Shown piece by piece: positions 51,502 through 62,357 of a DNA stretch of 64,000 nucleotides. Position 1 is the first letter of the stretch. The number at the start of each line of letters is the position of its first letter. Where the stretch lies: assembly GCA_023052935.1 (NCBI GenBank), contig CM041292.1, forward strand, positions 204,685,799 through 204,749,798. Direction: 5' to 3'. The notes beneath the pieces are model-generated. The model saw nothing but the letters and a program-made list of their open reading frames with translations. It made no database searches and was not told the DNA's origin. The translations under genes and the position numbers were made by a program. The stretch comes from Piezodorus guildinii (Eukaryota; Arthropoda; Insecta; Hemiptera; Pentatomidae).

Positions 51502-52205
51502 GCTCCTAGATTCACGCATTAAGGATTAACTCTTCGAATCTCCATTAATAAATCACAGAATTATCATTTTTTTTAATCATAATTTTAATTCCTCTTGAAC
51601 TAAGAAGAAACACTTTTGAAGTATAAACCATTATAACGAACCATCGGCGTTGATGGTCAAGCTGTTGTACGCCCTTAAGCCGAACAAAACAAAACAAACA
51701 GAAGAGATATATATATATTTTTTTATATATATATCAAGAGGAAAGCAGGACTGGGACTTTGCTTGAATGGGAGTGCCTCAAAACTATTCCGAGTCATAGT
51801 GAATCTTTGGACCATTTAGATAATCTTTGAACTGTTTGGAATAACAGAGGATGATGAGCTAACAAAAGCAGATTCCCAATTTAATCAAATCACCTCCATA
51901 TCTCGAATGAAAACTAAAACCATTAACAAGGCATCAATTCATCATAGCTATAGGATAATTATTCCCATTTCCCATCACAGCATAGGATAGAAGGTACAAT
52001 CCTGAAAAAAAAAAAAAATCAGCGGAGATGAACAATCAGCATTCAGACCTAAAAACACCAGGATCCATATTTTACAGTTTTAATAACTGAATACAGAAGC
52101 AATCATCTCCATCAGAAATTAAAAAATGGCAACTAAACTACTGACTTAGGTGGGGGTTACAGTTTTTGACTAGGTGCTCAACCTCTTGGTTATCAGCACC
52201 AAATA
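51502..52205. other. S2 remnant then unassigned sequence
   Basis: 51502-51515 completes the S2 head. Beyond it 'caagctgttgtacgccctta' (51658) recalls the S2-associated words near position 40. The rest, including an AT-rich palindrome near 51710-51735, is unassigned. Confidence 0.4.
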
Positions 52206-52207
52206 TA

Positions 52208-53503
52208 CGTGGGTGAATCAAACATAAACAAGACTTTTTGTCCTGGAAGCCCAGTGAAGGTGCGGGAACGTTCCTGCGTTTAGAGGTGTTGGATAGGGAT
52301 GCCAGGAGTGGGGGAGCAGGCGGGCGCATGCCCTCGAACTCACCATTTACCGTCGTGACGATGTCTGAGCAGGATGTATCCCCCTCGATTGCGCAACGTA
52401 TTATCATCAAATTTCTTGCTGCTGAAGGTGTAAAACCGGCTGAAATCTTGAGAAGGTTGACTGTACAGTTCGGGGAAGAGACACTTTCTCGTGCCAGAGT
52501 GTTTGTATGGCATAACACAGTTTGTGGAGGGTCGTGATCGTGTTCAGAATGAAAGCCATGTCCGCAGACCCCGCTCCAGCATCACAGCAAACAACATCAG
52601 ACGTGTTCGACAGCTTATTGAAGGTGACAGAAGTCTAACCACCAGTGCCATTGCAAGTGAGGTTGGGATAAGCTATGGAAGCACTTTTTCCACACTCACA
52701 GAGGAGATAGAGTTTCGTAAGGTGTGTGCCAGTGGGTTCCTCGACTTCTCACAAAATGAGCAGAAGCTGAACCGTTTGCAGGTCGGTGAAGGTCTTCTTT
52801 CAAGATTTCAGGCTGATTCAGCAATCTGAGCATTTATCACTCACATTATCACCTGTGATGAAACTTGGGTGCACCATTACACCCCTGAACCAAAACAAGC
52901 GAGTATGGAGTGGAGACTGAAAGGGGAACCTGGGCCAGTGAAAGCCAAGTCACGGCTGTCAGCTGGGAAGGTTTTGGCTTCCGTGTTTTTTGACCAGCGT
53001 GGCTTGCTGCGTCTTGATTTTTTGCAGGAACGCAGGACTATCAACGCCGCATACAACTGCGACATTTTGAATGAAGTCAGACTTGCATATCGCCGCAAAA
53101 GAAGAGATCTACCGATGAGAGAAGTGATTCTTCTTCAGGACAATGCTCGCCCGCATACTGCGGCCCTGACGAGAGAAAAATTGGAGCAACTGGGCTGGGA
53201 GACGCTGGAACACCCTTCCTACAGTCCAGACTTATCACCATGTGACTTTCATCTGTTTGGCCCATTCAAGGAAGCTTTGGGAGGTCAGAGATTCGTCATT
53301 GACGATGAGGTTGAAGCCTACGTGCTCAATTGGCTGAAGACACAACCTACTTCATTCTATGAGCACGGGATTGGAAAATTACCTATGCGCTGGGAAAAAT
53401 ATATTTCTAAATCAGAAGACTATGTAGAAAAATGAGGTGTACTTTTCTTTGTTTCAAAGTAAAAATTAAAAAATAAGTCTCGTTTATATTTGATTCACCC
53501 ACG
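52208..53503 (+). mobile_element. Nearly intact mariner, 1296 bp
   Basis: TA (52206-52207 and 53504-53505) flanks inverted ends of about 30 bp: CGTGGGTGAATCAAACATAA on the left and CGTGGGTGAATCAAATATAA on the other strand at the right. Total length and the single transposase frame fit a full-size mariner. Confidence 0.93.
52361..53435 (+). pseudogene. Mariner transposase with one frameshift and one stop
   Basis: Mariner transposases cut and paste their element at TA sites. The N-terminal HTH region starts MSEQDVSPSIAQRIIIKFLA at 52361. Near 52495-52535 the frame shifts by one base, then continues QFVEGRDRVQNESHVRRPRS and TSAIASEVGISYGS. A TGA at 52827-52829 lies just before IITCDETWVHHYTPE. 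After that the frame is open for 188 codons (52869-53435). The catalytic triad is complete: D in TCDETW, D in LQDNARPH, then 34 residues to D in SPCDFHLF (DD34D). It ends with EDYVEK. Length is about 350 aa, standard for mariner. Only two lesions separate this copy from a full frame. Confidence 0.9.
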
Positions 53504-53592
53504 TATTTATATTAACAGCTTTTTTTTAAATGTTTGAAATAAAATAACACACACAAATTTTTATTTATCTTTTCTTTAAAAAGTTATTTATT

Positions 53593-53947
53593 TCATTTTT
53601 CTTTTTTTTCCCTCATAGTTCTCGGAGCAGATGACAAATCTTTGATGAACCTCAGTAGTAAAGTAATTGTTTCACTGGAGCTATAGTAATCCTTCCAGCT
53701 CTCACTCAGCGATCTTGGCAAACTGAATTTATCCATTAATACATGAAATTTGGGACAGTTCTCAATTATATGTTCTATTGAGAGAGGCACTCTACACAAG
53801 TCACACATTGGTTCAGGCTGTCTGAGGATGAGGTGGACATGTGTGAGTCTGCTATGTCTGATGGGAAGTCTGGTCAAAGCAGTTTCCTCCTGGTGGTCAC
53901 TTCGTAATGATGGCTTCCGGGGAGAAGGTGATGACTTGATTTTTTAA
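53593..53947 (-). pseudogene. LINE 3'-end remnant with zinc-binding C-terminus
   Basis: The minus-strand translation contains LTRLPIRHSRLTHVHLILRQ, then PEPMCDLCRVPLSIEHIIEN and CPKF. The pattern 'RLxxxHSRLTHxxLL...PxCxxCxxxxxxxHxxxxCP' is the C-terminus found after RNase H in I-type and related insect LINEs. Nothing upstream of this tail is preserved. It directly follows the mariner. Confidence 0.65.
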
Positions 53948-54389
53948 AACTTATTTGTATTGTCAAATTCTGACCACATCTGTTCCCAAGCCTGAAAGAT
54001 TTTTAGTTTTAGGTAATTCAACAAACTACTGAAGACTAAAATCATGAAAAATAAATAAATAAAACCTGCATCCTTATCAAGGAACAGAACAGAAGTGTGC
54101 AAAGATAGCCTAAACTTATTGATGGGGTGCCGAAGCTTTATGGTGCGCTGGAAGATGTCAGTAGTATCTCAAACATTATCCTGTCATCCATTGAAGAGTC
54201 ATTGTTTATTAAATTAATTATTTAATTTTCATAAAATTATATTGAGAGGTATAAGAAATATGTGATGGCGAAAAGGTAATGTTATTTTCCTTTTGAAATA
54301 ATCATAAAAAATTGACTGCTTACAGAGGCTTTAAACAATAAATATGCATAGACAATTTATCAAATATAATAATAATAATAACTGCGGAA
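53948..54389. other. Unassigned sequence
   Basis: AT-rich with no recognised feature. Confidence 0.4.
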
Positions 54390-55036
54390 AGGACAAAAGT
54401 TACCTATGCCGTTTATGCAAAAAGACTGTTGAGAGCATATAACATGTGACATCGGGTTGTTAAAATTCTGTTTGGTGCAACAATGCAGCGAAAATTATTC
54501 ATCGAGCCTTCACATAAAGGATAAATCTTCTAAGCACCTATTCTCCTATTACAGCTATAGTCCATCACCAATTACTACTATTCACAAAACTAAAATGTAT
54601 TGGGATCACTCTATCATTACGGACCATACAGTTTTAAATAATTGGCCTGACATTTTAGTTATTGACAAAAATATAAAACTGGGACAGATTATTGAGATAG
54701 GTGTCCCATCAGATGATAATCTTCAAAAAACTGTTTCTGAAAAGAAAAGGAAATACCAGGAACTAGCAGAGAAGCTTAAGTAAAGTGTTATACTATAGTG
54801 ATAGATTGGAGAGTTGCGGGATTTACCCAATTATACTATCTTGTAATGGTCTGATTTCAGAGAGCACGCTAGAATCCTATTAAGAAGAGCAGTCATTCTA
54901 GGGACAGCAGCCTCTGTTAGAAATTTTTTAAATATAACATAATTAGAGCCTAACCCTTGACTCATTGAGTTCGGGTAGGTGAATATTCCCAGCGAAAGCT
55001 GAGGAAGTGCGAAATTCTAAAATAATAATAATAATA
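54390..55036 (+). pseudogene. LINE C-terminal domain remnant (R2-like)
   Basis: A CxxC-type motif (YLCRLCKKTVES at 54400) is followed, after a frameshift, by a 108-codon frame with SYYSYSPSPIT, YWDHSIITDHTVLNNWPDIL, VIDKNIKLGQIIEIGVPSDD and KRKYQELAEKLK. This resembles the C-terminal region of R2-annotated insect LINEs ('YWDRxIITDxxVxxNRPDIxxxDK...IDIAxPxDxNxxxxxxEKxxKY'), possibly a nuclease fold. Here the NRPD position reads NWPD. Frameshifted continuation and a 3' end 'cagcgaaagctgaggaagtg' with AAT repeats (55020-55036) complete it. Confidence 0.55.
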
Positions 55037-55221
55037 TCTAATAACCCTGAAGACGAGGCAAAGCCTTGAATTCTAGGGATGTAAATTATTTTAATTGAAG
55101 AGGATATATTCTCACAACTCATTATAGCCTAATTTAATTTGTCATTTTAATGAAAATATTGAAGAAGAAGAAACTAACAAGCTTACCTTTTATATTTAAA
55201 ATTAGAAAACTGAAATACATA

Positions 55222-55372
55222 TTAGGGGTACTCACTACGTTTGCTATAGCATGCTATTTGTGTTATTTTGCTAAACCCGTCGAGTTTCTGCAGTTATTTC
55301 CTGTATAAAATTGATGGGTTTAGCACAATAGCACAAATAGCATGCTATAGCAAATGTAGTGAGTACCCCTAA
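55222..55372. repeat. Palindromic MITE, 151 bp
   Basis: Arms of about 60 bp, 'ttaggggtactcactacgtt' plus 'tgctatagcatgctatttgt' and onward, and their near-exact complement. No convincing TSD was found ('acat' on both sides at most). Confidence 0.75.
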
Positions 55373-55795
55373 CATCACATTAAATCTTCATAGCATGATT
55401 TAGCATAAGTATGATGAAACTCTTTAAGTGGGCTTATGTAACAATTAATTCTAGTGTTTTCATTGAATATAATATTCTGAAAAAAATGTTCACCTTTAAT
55501 TGAAAAATAAAGGGTACAAAGAATCCTAAAACAATGCACAGTGCAATATCCATCTAATTAAAAGAAACAGCGATAATCAATAAAATATACTAATTAATAT
55601 AAAAACACTCATTATAATCAAAAAGGATATATAAATATTAACAATTAAAGAATAATATTCTTTTACTAGGAACATATTCAGAAATGAATAACAAATATGA
55701 GAAACAAACAGACAAGTGCTTTCATTCTCTCTAGAATATATATATATATTTATATAAAATATATATATTATATATAATATATATATATTATATAT

Positions 55796-55878
<83 letters not shown>

Positions 55879-56489
55879 GTATATATATAACAGTTATTGT
55901 AGTTACTAGCAATGACAAAGGAGGGGTATAGTTTCATGCAAAGACACCCCTAATTAACTATTTTATGTTTATAATTATTTTGAGCAGTTAAATAAAAAGA
56001 TTGATATAAATCAAAACAAACACTTGAAATCAAATTGAAACACAAGAATGAAATGAAACTAAAAGTATAAAAGTTCATGTAAGATAATAAATTAATAGAT
56101 TTATAAGGTAATTTTAAAAAAGAAGATAAAGTAAATGTAGCTTAAAAAGAATCAATGAATAAATAATTAACTTTTTTTTAAATAAATAAATAAAAAATAC
56201 ATTAAAATAATAATAATAAATATATGAAACATGATAGATTGAATATATGCTGATAATAAATAAAGGATGTTCAAGAAAGATAATTTAGTAATTAATAGTT
56301 TTAAAAAATATATAGAAAAGGTAATTTAGTTAGGTAATTTTTGCTTTTAATGCCTCCTTCTGATTTTAAATTTGTTATTTAATAGTTTTAAATTGTGTTA
56401 TCAATAGACACCTAATTTATACATTTTTTTAAACCATTCACTTCAGTATAGTATTTTTTAATGTAATGGTAATTGCTTAATATACTTTG
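55373..56489. other. AT-rich interval with TA microsatellite
   Basis: Interrupted (TA)n tracts at 55737-55890. An Ile/Tyr-rich frame across them is an artefact. Nothing else was recognised. Confidence 0.5.
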
Positions 56490-56570
56490 TAGACTTCTGA
56501 AGATGGAAGAATATCCCGAAAGGTTATGCTGATGAAATAAAAAATTGAGTATTTATGGAAGAGTTTATTC
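56490..56570 (+). repeat. Diverged Penelope-type unit with hammerhead-like boxes
   Basis: CTTCTGAAGA, then TGGAAGAATATCCC (GGA pairs with TCC), then GAAAGG. The box order and spacing fit the other copies, and the flank has 'gaaataaaaaattgagta'. This copy is isolated and divergent. Confidence 0.35.
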
Positions 56571-56789
56571 AGCCCGAAATCTACCTTAATAATTATATGA
56601 GATCTTCCCTGGTTTAGAATATATTGATATAATTTAGTAAATATTTGTTAAAAATTTAAAGTTTATGGACAAATAAAAGCTAAATAGAAAGATTTAAACT
56701 ATGATTTTTATTATATTAATTGCTTCAAGGGACAAAATTAAAAAAGTACATCTATATATTGATAAATAAATGTAAATATTCCTTAAAAC

Positions 56790-57740
56790 TTTGTCATCTT
56801 GGATGTTTGAAGAAGGGTGCCATCCAATCTCATCGGCAGAGGACATCAAGGGAGTTATGTGGTTTAACAAATTTGGATCGTGCTTTTTAGGTTTTTAAAA
56901 GGTGTCAAGCAAGGTGATAGGCTAAGCCCACCACTTTTTATTATATACATGGATGAAGTATGGAAGGTCTGTAAGCGAAAGACCTCTAGTTCAACAGTGG
57001 GATACTGTAATTTAATGCCTGTGCAGACAAAAGTTCTTTATGCAGATAAAGTGGTCTTGATTACCATTAGCCATTATAAAGGGGATGGAAATAAACCCAA
57101 CATAAAGCATGATGAAGATCATTACTTGATGTGGAAGACCAAGTACTTATCGTATGTAATAATGAACTGTTCGAAACAAAGAAACGGTTCAAGATCGACA
57201 AGAAGGTTTTAAATTGAGTCAAGAAGGCCAATGGTATGTTTTACTCTCACTACAAAACAATATTATGGAAACAGAAAATCAAGATGAAAATGAAAATAGC
57301 TTTGTTTAAAATACTATATTTGCCAGTTCTTCTTTATGGTGCAGAGAGTTGGATGGTTCTATACAAGCATAAGCAAAGTTACAATAATAGAAATGAGATA
57401 TCTCAGGAGAGATCTTGAGAAGAGACTGCTGGAAGAATGAGACGACAAGAGAAAAACTAAATGTAAGGCCTTTAAAACAAGTCATAGAGGAGCACCAACT
57501 AAAGAGGTTTAGCTATGTGTACTAGATCAGCGATAACTGAAAAAGAAAATAGTGCCTCGAGTTAAAACCAGAAGGAAGGCGACCTTGAGGCAAGCCAGGC
57601 TGATGTATTGTGACTACATGGAGACTCCGGCATGCCAGAGTCAGCACCATGTTGGATATAAGGAAGACCAGTGATAGGGATCAGTGGGTGAGGTTAGCCG
57701 AGGCTGTTCCTCCAAGCTGATGGCACTAAAGAGGCAGCAA
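56790..57740 (+). pseudogene. Decayed reverse-transcriptase LINE fragment
   Basis: The frame at 56880-57212 shows GVKQGDRLSPPLFIIYMDEV (GVxQGD..SP..F, RT motif) and TKVLYADKVVLI, where the catalytic YADD has become YADK. A second frame (57236-57418) holds ALFKILYLPVLLYGAESWMV. Later pieces (LRRDLEK, LNVRPLKQVIEEHQLKRF) match the post-RT region of RTE/R-type elements. Stops and frameshifts make it inactive. Confidence 0.7.
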
Positions 57741-58297
57741 AAGAAGACAATTAAGAAACTAAGATTAAAAAGGAGTAGATGAAAATACACATTTAAAAAA
57801 AAATTTAAATGAGAAAGCTGATGTTTTAATCTTTAAATGGATTCAAGAACAAATTATAGTGAATTTAAAACAAAACTTTTCAATACCCTAATTTTTTTTA
57901 TTGCACTTTAATACCTTAAAAAAATAAAAGAGGGACTCATGAAGAAAACTAAAACTTTTGATATGTTTAAGTAAATGTACTTCTTTATAAAATAATCTAA
58001 GTTGATTTTTTTTTTAACTTTATCAATTAAATAGGAAATTTGAGCTCTGTATGATCATTTATTTATTTATTTTGATAAGCATAAGTGTTGAAGATTCACG
58101 GAATGTTTAAAACTGATAAAACAAGTGATTGCTCAATGTTTTTTTGTTTGTTTTTTAATTAGAAGTAATAATCAACATTTCAGAGTATGAAAAAAGGATA
58201 CTTGCAAGCAAAACACAAGAATCAGTAAATTATTATTTTTATCATTCGGATCTTCGCATGAAGGTATCATTTTATTTGTTTTACAAATATTTAAATT

Positions 58298-58353
<56 letters not shown>

Positions 58354-59340
58354 TATTTAACTTATTCTAATATGTTTAATAAGAGGACCAACAAACATTA
58401 AATTAGACAGCTTTATGAAAAATATCACTCATATCCTAAAAAAATAAATTTAAGATTAATGTAAATGACAATTTTCATTTGAAATCAAGTTAAGCTTCAG
58501 TAAAATAAAAAATAGAATTATGAATTTGATTTAATATGCTTCATTTTAAATATAATTAATAGCATTAGTCAATATGTTTAAAATTAAATCAATAAACAAA
58601 CAAAAGTGAAAACAGAACAAATATTTTTGACACTCAGAGTTCATTATTCCTCCTTCTGAGCACAAAGTTCAAAATATTTGAAACTAATAAAATATTAAAA
58701 TACATCCTTCACTCTAAAATAAATCACATTTTGTATTTAATTAGGTAACACTGAACCGTTATAACAAATTTAACAACAAAAATCATGAAATGAATTGTTT
58801 AAATTAAATCTATTTTTAATGTAATATTTTTTAGTAGCTAAAATTTATTTTCAATATTAATCTAAATAAATTTCATAATTAAGCTCAAAAAAGACTTATA
58901 TTATTGAATAGACTTTAAAATTATAACTTTTTAGTGAAAGTTTATTTTGTAATAAAAAATTGATGAATATGTACAGCAAAGTCATTTGAAGTAATTAAAT
59001 TATGCTGTCCCTACACTATCAGGCGCGGGACGAGGAATGTTCGATAAGAAATGATCGATAGAATAGTGTTTTTATATTCGACAAACTACAATTAGACGAA
59101 GATAGTTTACTCAATTCCAAAAAAGAATTGAAATGGCTTTTATAAATTCGCCTGTAATATTCACGTATTAGTTTCAATAGAAAACATAAATAAACTAGAT
59201 TAATAGAAAAGATTTAATTCGATATTAAAACGACAAGCGTAAACTATCGATATAACTAAATCTCGATTCTTAAACCAGTTATTTTCGGGTTAATTTAAAT
59301 GCCTGCTTCACTCTAATATCAACTTTATTTTATTTTATTT
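57741..59340. other. Intergenic region upstream of the zinc-finger gene
   Basis: AT-rich, with (TA)n at 58293-58350. A small GC-richer patch at 59020-59045 (tatcaggcgcgggacgagga) may belong to the promoter or a 5' non-coding exon of the gene downstream, which I cannot prove. Confidence 0.45.
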
Positions 59341-59360
59341 TTCAGCTTTGAACGATAAGA

Positions 59361-60503
59361 ATGCAATTTCTTCTCAACATTAATAGCAATTGTCGTCTTT
59401 GTCTTAGAGAAAAAGGTTCTTTGAAGTTGTTTGAGCCTGAAGCTTCTACAACAGTAGCTATTAAACTATTTAAGTGCTTCAACTTTAAAGTGAGTTATCA
59501 TTATTTGAAAATGACATTCATAGCCATGTTATTCTTTTAACAATATTTTTTTCTTATTTTAGGTTCAAAAAAATGAATCCTTATCTCAGAAGATATGTAC
59601 TCAGTGTAAGATGCAATTGGATAGTGCATATGAATTCAAGGAAAAATTGATTGCTACAGAAAACTTTTTGAAAAATGCAATTAGGCAAAGTGTCAACTCT
59701 ATGAAAGACTTGTTCATTGTCAAAAAGGACACACTGCATGAAGATCTCAAAGTAATAGATGAAGACAGTGACACTTGTGATCCAAATAGTAAGAGTAGAG
59801 AAAGTGAATTAATCAGTAATCCAACAGTAGATGAGAGCTGTAATGTATGTTCAGTGTGTTCCAAAAGTTTCAAAACTTTATACCAGTTGAAAAGACATCA
59901 AGTTGTCATTCCAAAAGTGATAATTATCCTTGTAACGAATGTGGAAAGTCATTTTACCAAAAATGTACCTTAGAAGTCCATCAGCGTGTACATAGTGGTG
60001 AGAAACCATATTTATGTAATACATGTGGCAAATCCTTCAGGCAATCATCGGCACTCAAAAGACATATCTCTAGTCATTTTGAAGAACGACCCTATAAATG
60101 TAAAGTATGTAATAAATCATTCAAACTTCAAGACGTGCTTACGTCACATTTGAGAACTCATGAAGAAAATAAATTTATTTGTTCCACTTGTGGTAAATGC
60201 TATACCAACCACTCTTCACTTTATAAACATCTAAAAACACACTCTGGAGATAAAAGACATACTTGTACTCACTGTCAAAAACAATTTACTAGATCTGATT
60301 TACTTAATGAGCACATTAAAATACATACAGGAGAAAGACCATTTATTTGTGATGTTTGTGGTTCTTGTTTTAGCAGTAAGTCGACACTCAGGGTACATGT
60401 GATGATACATAAAAATGAAAAACCATTTCAGTGTCATTATTGTAGTAAATTATTCAGACAAATTGGCTCTTTAAATCGACATATGAAGTGTCATATTCGA
60501 TAA
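59361..60503 (+). CDS. ZAD/C2H2 zinc-finger protein, two exons, one apparent frameshift
   Basis: A nuclear DNA-binding protein, probably a transcription factor. Exon 1 (59361-59489, 43 codons) starts at an ATG preceded in frame by TGA and holds the first half of a ZAD domain (CRLCLREKGSLKLFEPEAST). A GTGAGT donor and a TTTTAG acceptor bound a 73-bp phase-0 intron (59490-59562). Exon 2 opens VQKNESLSQKICTQCKMQLD, the ZAD's second cysteine pair. An acidic linker (about residues 75-145) follows, then eight C2H2 fingers from CSVCSKSFKTLYQLKRH to FQCHYCSKLFRQIGSLNRH, stop at 60501. Between finger 1's two histidines, at 59899-59901, the frame shifts: one A seems to be missing. Everything after is open and conserved, so a sequencing error or a very recent lesion is likely. 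A TTTCAG just upstream (59340-59345) suggests a non-coding exon before it. Expected product is about 356 aa. Confidence 0.88.
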
Positions 60504-61814
60504 TCTCATATCTCTCTTTAAATTTCTACCAAATGCTTTCCCATGAATTAATATTGATTCATATATTATGAACTTATGTATATTTTCTCCTTATTGACTT
60601 AAAAGTTGATCGTTGTTTAATGTTTTGTTCATTAGTCTATAAATACTCATATTTAACCAAGAGGATGTTGTTAATTAATTGAAACTTGTTTCTATATCTT
60701 AATATTTAAAAGCAGAAAAATATATATCTGCATGCTGGCCTGGTCAATACCTGTAAAATCAATAGTAGTTTGTGATAATGATTTTCTGTAAGTAAGAATA
60801 ATAAAAAGTTAATATCTGTAAATATTAAAGAAATAATTAAACAATTTTACATTATTTTCTTATGTTTTACTGCCCTGTTTTTCATGTAGATTTTATTTCT
60901 CTTATGGCATTCTGTCTGATTGTATAGAAATAAATGCTAAAATTAAATTCAAACCAACTGTTTCTAGTCCTGTTAGAACTTAGTGGAAAAAAAACACAAA
61001 AATTATTTAAACAATTATTTCATCTGTTTGTATGGCCAGAGCTATTTTTATACTATGTTATTATTTTTTTTAATGTTATCTTGTTTGGATAAGATTGTAT
61101 CTGTAAGATGCTTTGAAAAGGAACTGATACATTGATTAGATTTAATTAATATAAACTTGGTACAGATATGGATGAATAAGATATTTGACATTTAGCCTGA
61201 TATTATTAATTTTTTGCAATAATACTTGAGTCAATTAAAAGTAATGAATAATGGATGTTACTGAATGCAGCAAACACACTTGCCTAAGTGAACATGGATG
61301 AGAAGGGAGTATTTTATCTAGATTTCTATCATATTCTATTTACTAGTTATACTTATTTTGCAGTCCGATGTGCTTTAATGCACTTTAACACCCAAACATT
61401 TACCATTGTACTGAACAATAATCATACTCATTATTATGATTGATTGACTGCTGAATTGTTCTTCTGAATTTTGAAAATATTTATAAAAATAATCTGACAA
61501 TGTGACCACAAAATATTTTTCTACTTAAAAATCAAGCAATAATTTTAATTTTAAGAATGGATTTTGTTATATTTTATTTTTCTAAAACAAATAAATATGA
61601 GTATATGGCTGAATCAAAACTAAATCTGTATACAAAGTAGTTTGGGGTATATATTTTAAATGTATCTACATCAATTTATGAATTCTAAAATATACTAAGT
61701 ACAAATATTGCAAGTTATAAAGCATCATTGAACTGTCTAAAAATGGCATATTGTCACTCTAAGTGCAAAATGTTATTTGTCTAAAAATATTTTTCATAAG
61801 AGTAATTTGATCTA
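60504..61814. other. 3' UTR of the zinc-finger gene and intergenic sequence
   Basis: Several AATAAA/AATAAT-type signals lie at 60799-60830 and 60929-60935 and could end the transcript. No further gene was seen. Confidence 0.5.
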
Positions 61815-62357
61815 TTAATGTTGAAAACTACCTATGCTGATGACAGTTGTGTGTTATCAGTCAATAACGATCCAACTATTGCCTCTCAAACTCTTCAATC
61901 CCACATCAGAGACCTTGAGGTATGGTGTCAGAATTGGAGAATCAAAATCAATTCCAACAAATCCCACCAAATTACCTTTACCCTTCGTCGTAAGCCTATG
62001 ACATCCTACCCTACAGTGTCCTTTAATAATATTCCACTTGTCCCGGTTGAACAGATTTGCTATCTAGGACTCCTACTTGACAAACATTTAACATGAAATC
62101 CGCACACAAGACTGAAACGACAAGAAACTGCCCGTCATTATTGCTTACTTCAACACTTACTTGACAGATGCTTTAAACTTCCACTTATCTACAAAAGGCC
62201 CTTCTATATCACCATCATAAGGCCTATCTGGACTTACGGAGTTGAGCTCTGGGGCTCTACTAAACCATCAAATTCTTCCTGTAGTCAATCCTTACAATCC
62301 AAAATCCTTCGGAAAATCCTCAACGCTCCTTACTTTGTTACGAATAAACTCATACAT
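61815..62357 (+). pseudogene. LINE family B fragment, first part (split)
   Basis: It starts at KTTYADDSCVLSVNNDPTIA, retaining the YADD box, and runs through FTLRRKPM, CYLGLLLDKH, a TGA in place of Trp after 'HLT' (62094-62096), then WTYGVELWGS in a shifted frame, to 'NKLI'. It is interrupted at 62357 by another LINE and resumes at 63448. Confidence 0.85.

Noticed and set aside
55577..55918. 113-codon frame rich in Ile and Tyr on the minus strand
   Set aside because: It reads through a (TA)n microsatellite. The amino-acid make-up is a by-product of the repeat.
32463..58350. CRISPR-like or centromeric arrays
   Set aside because: The only tandem arrays are TA, GT and ATTC microsatellites and one short degenerate satellite. 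There are no spaced identical repeats.
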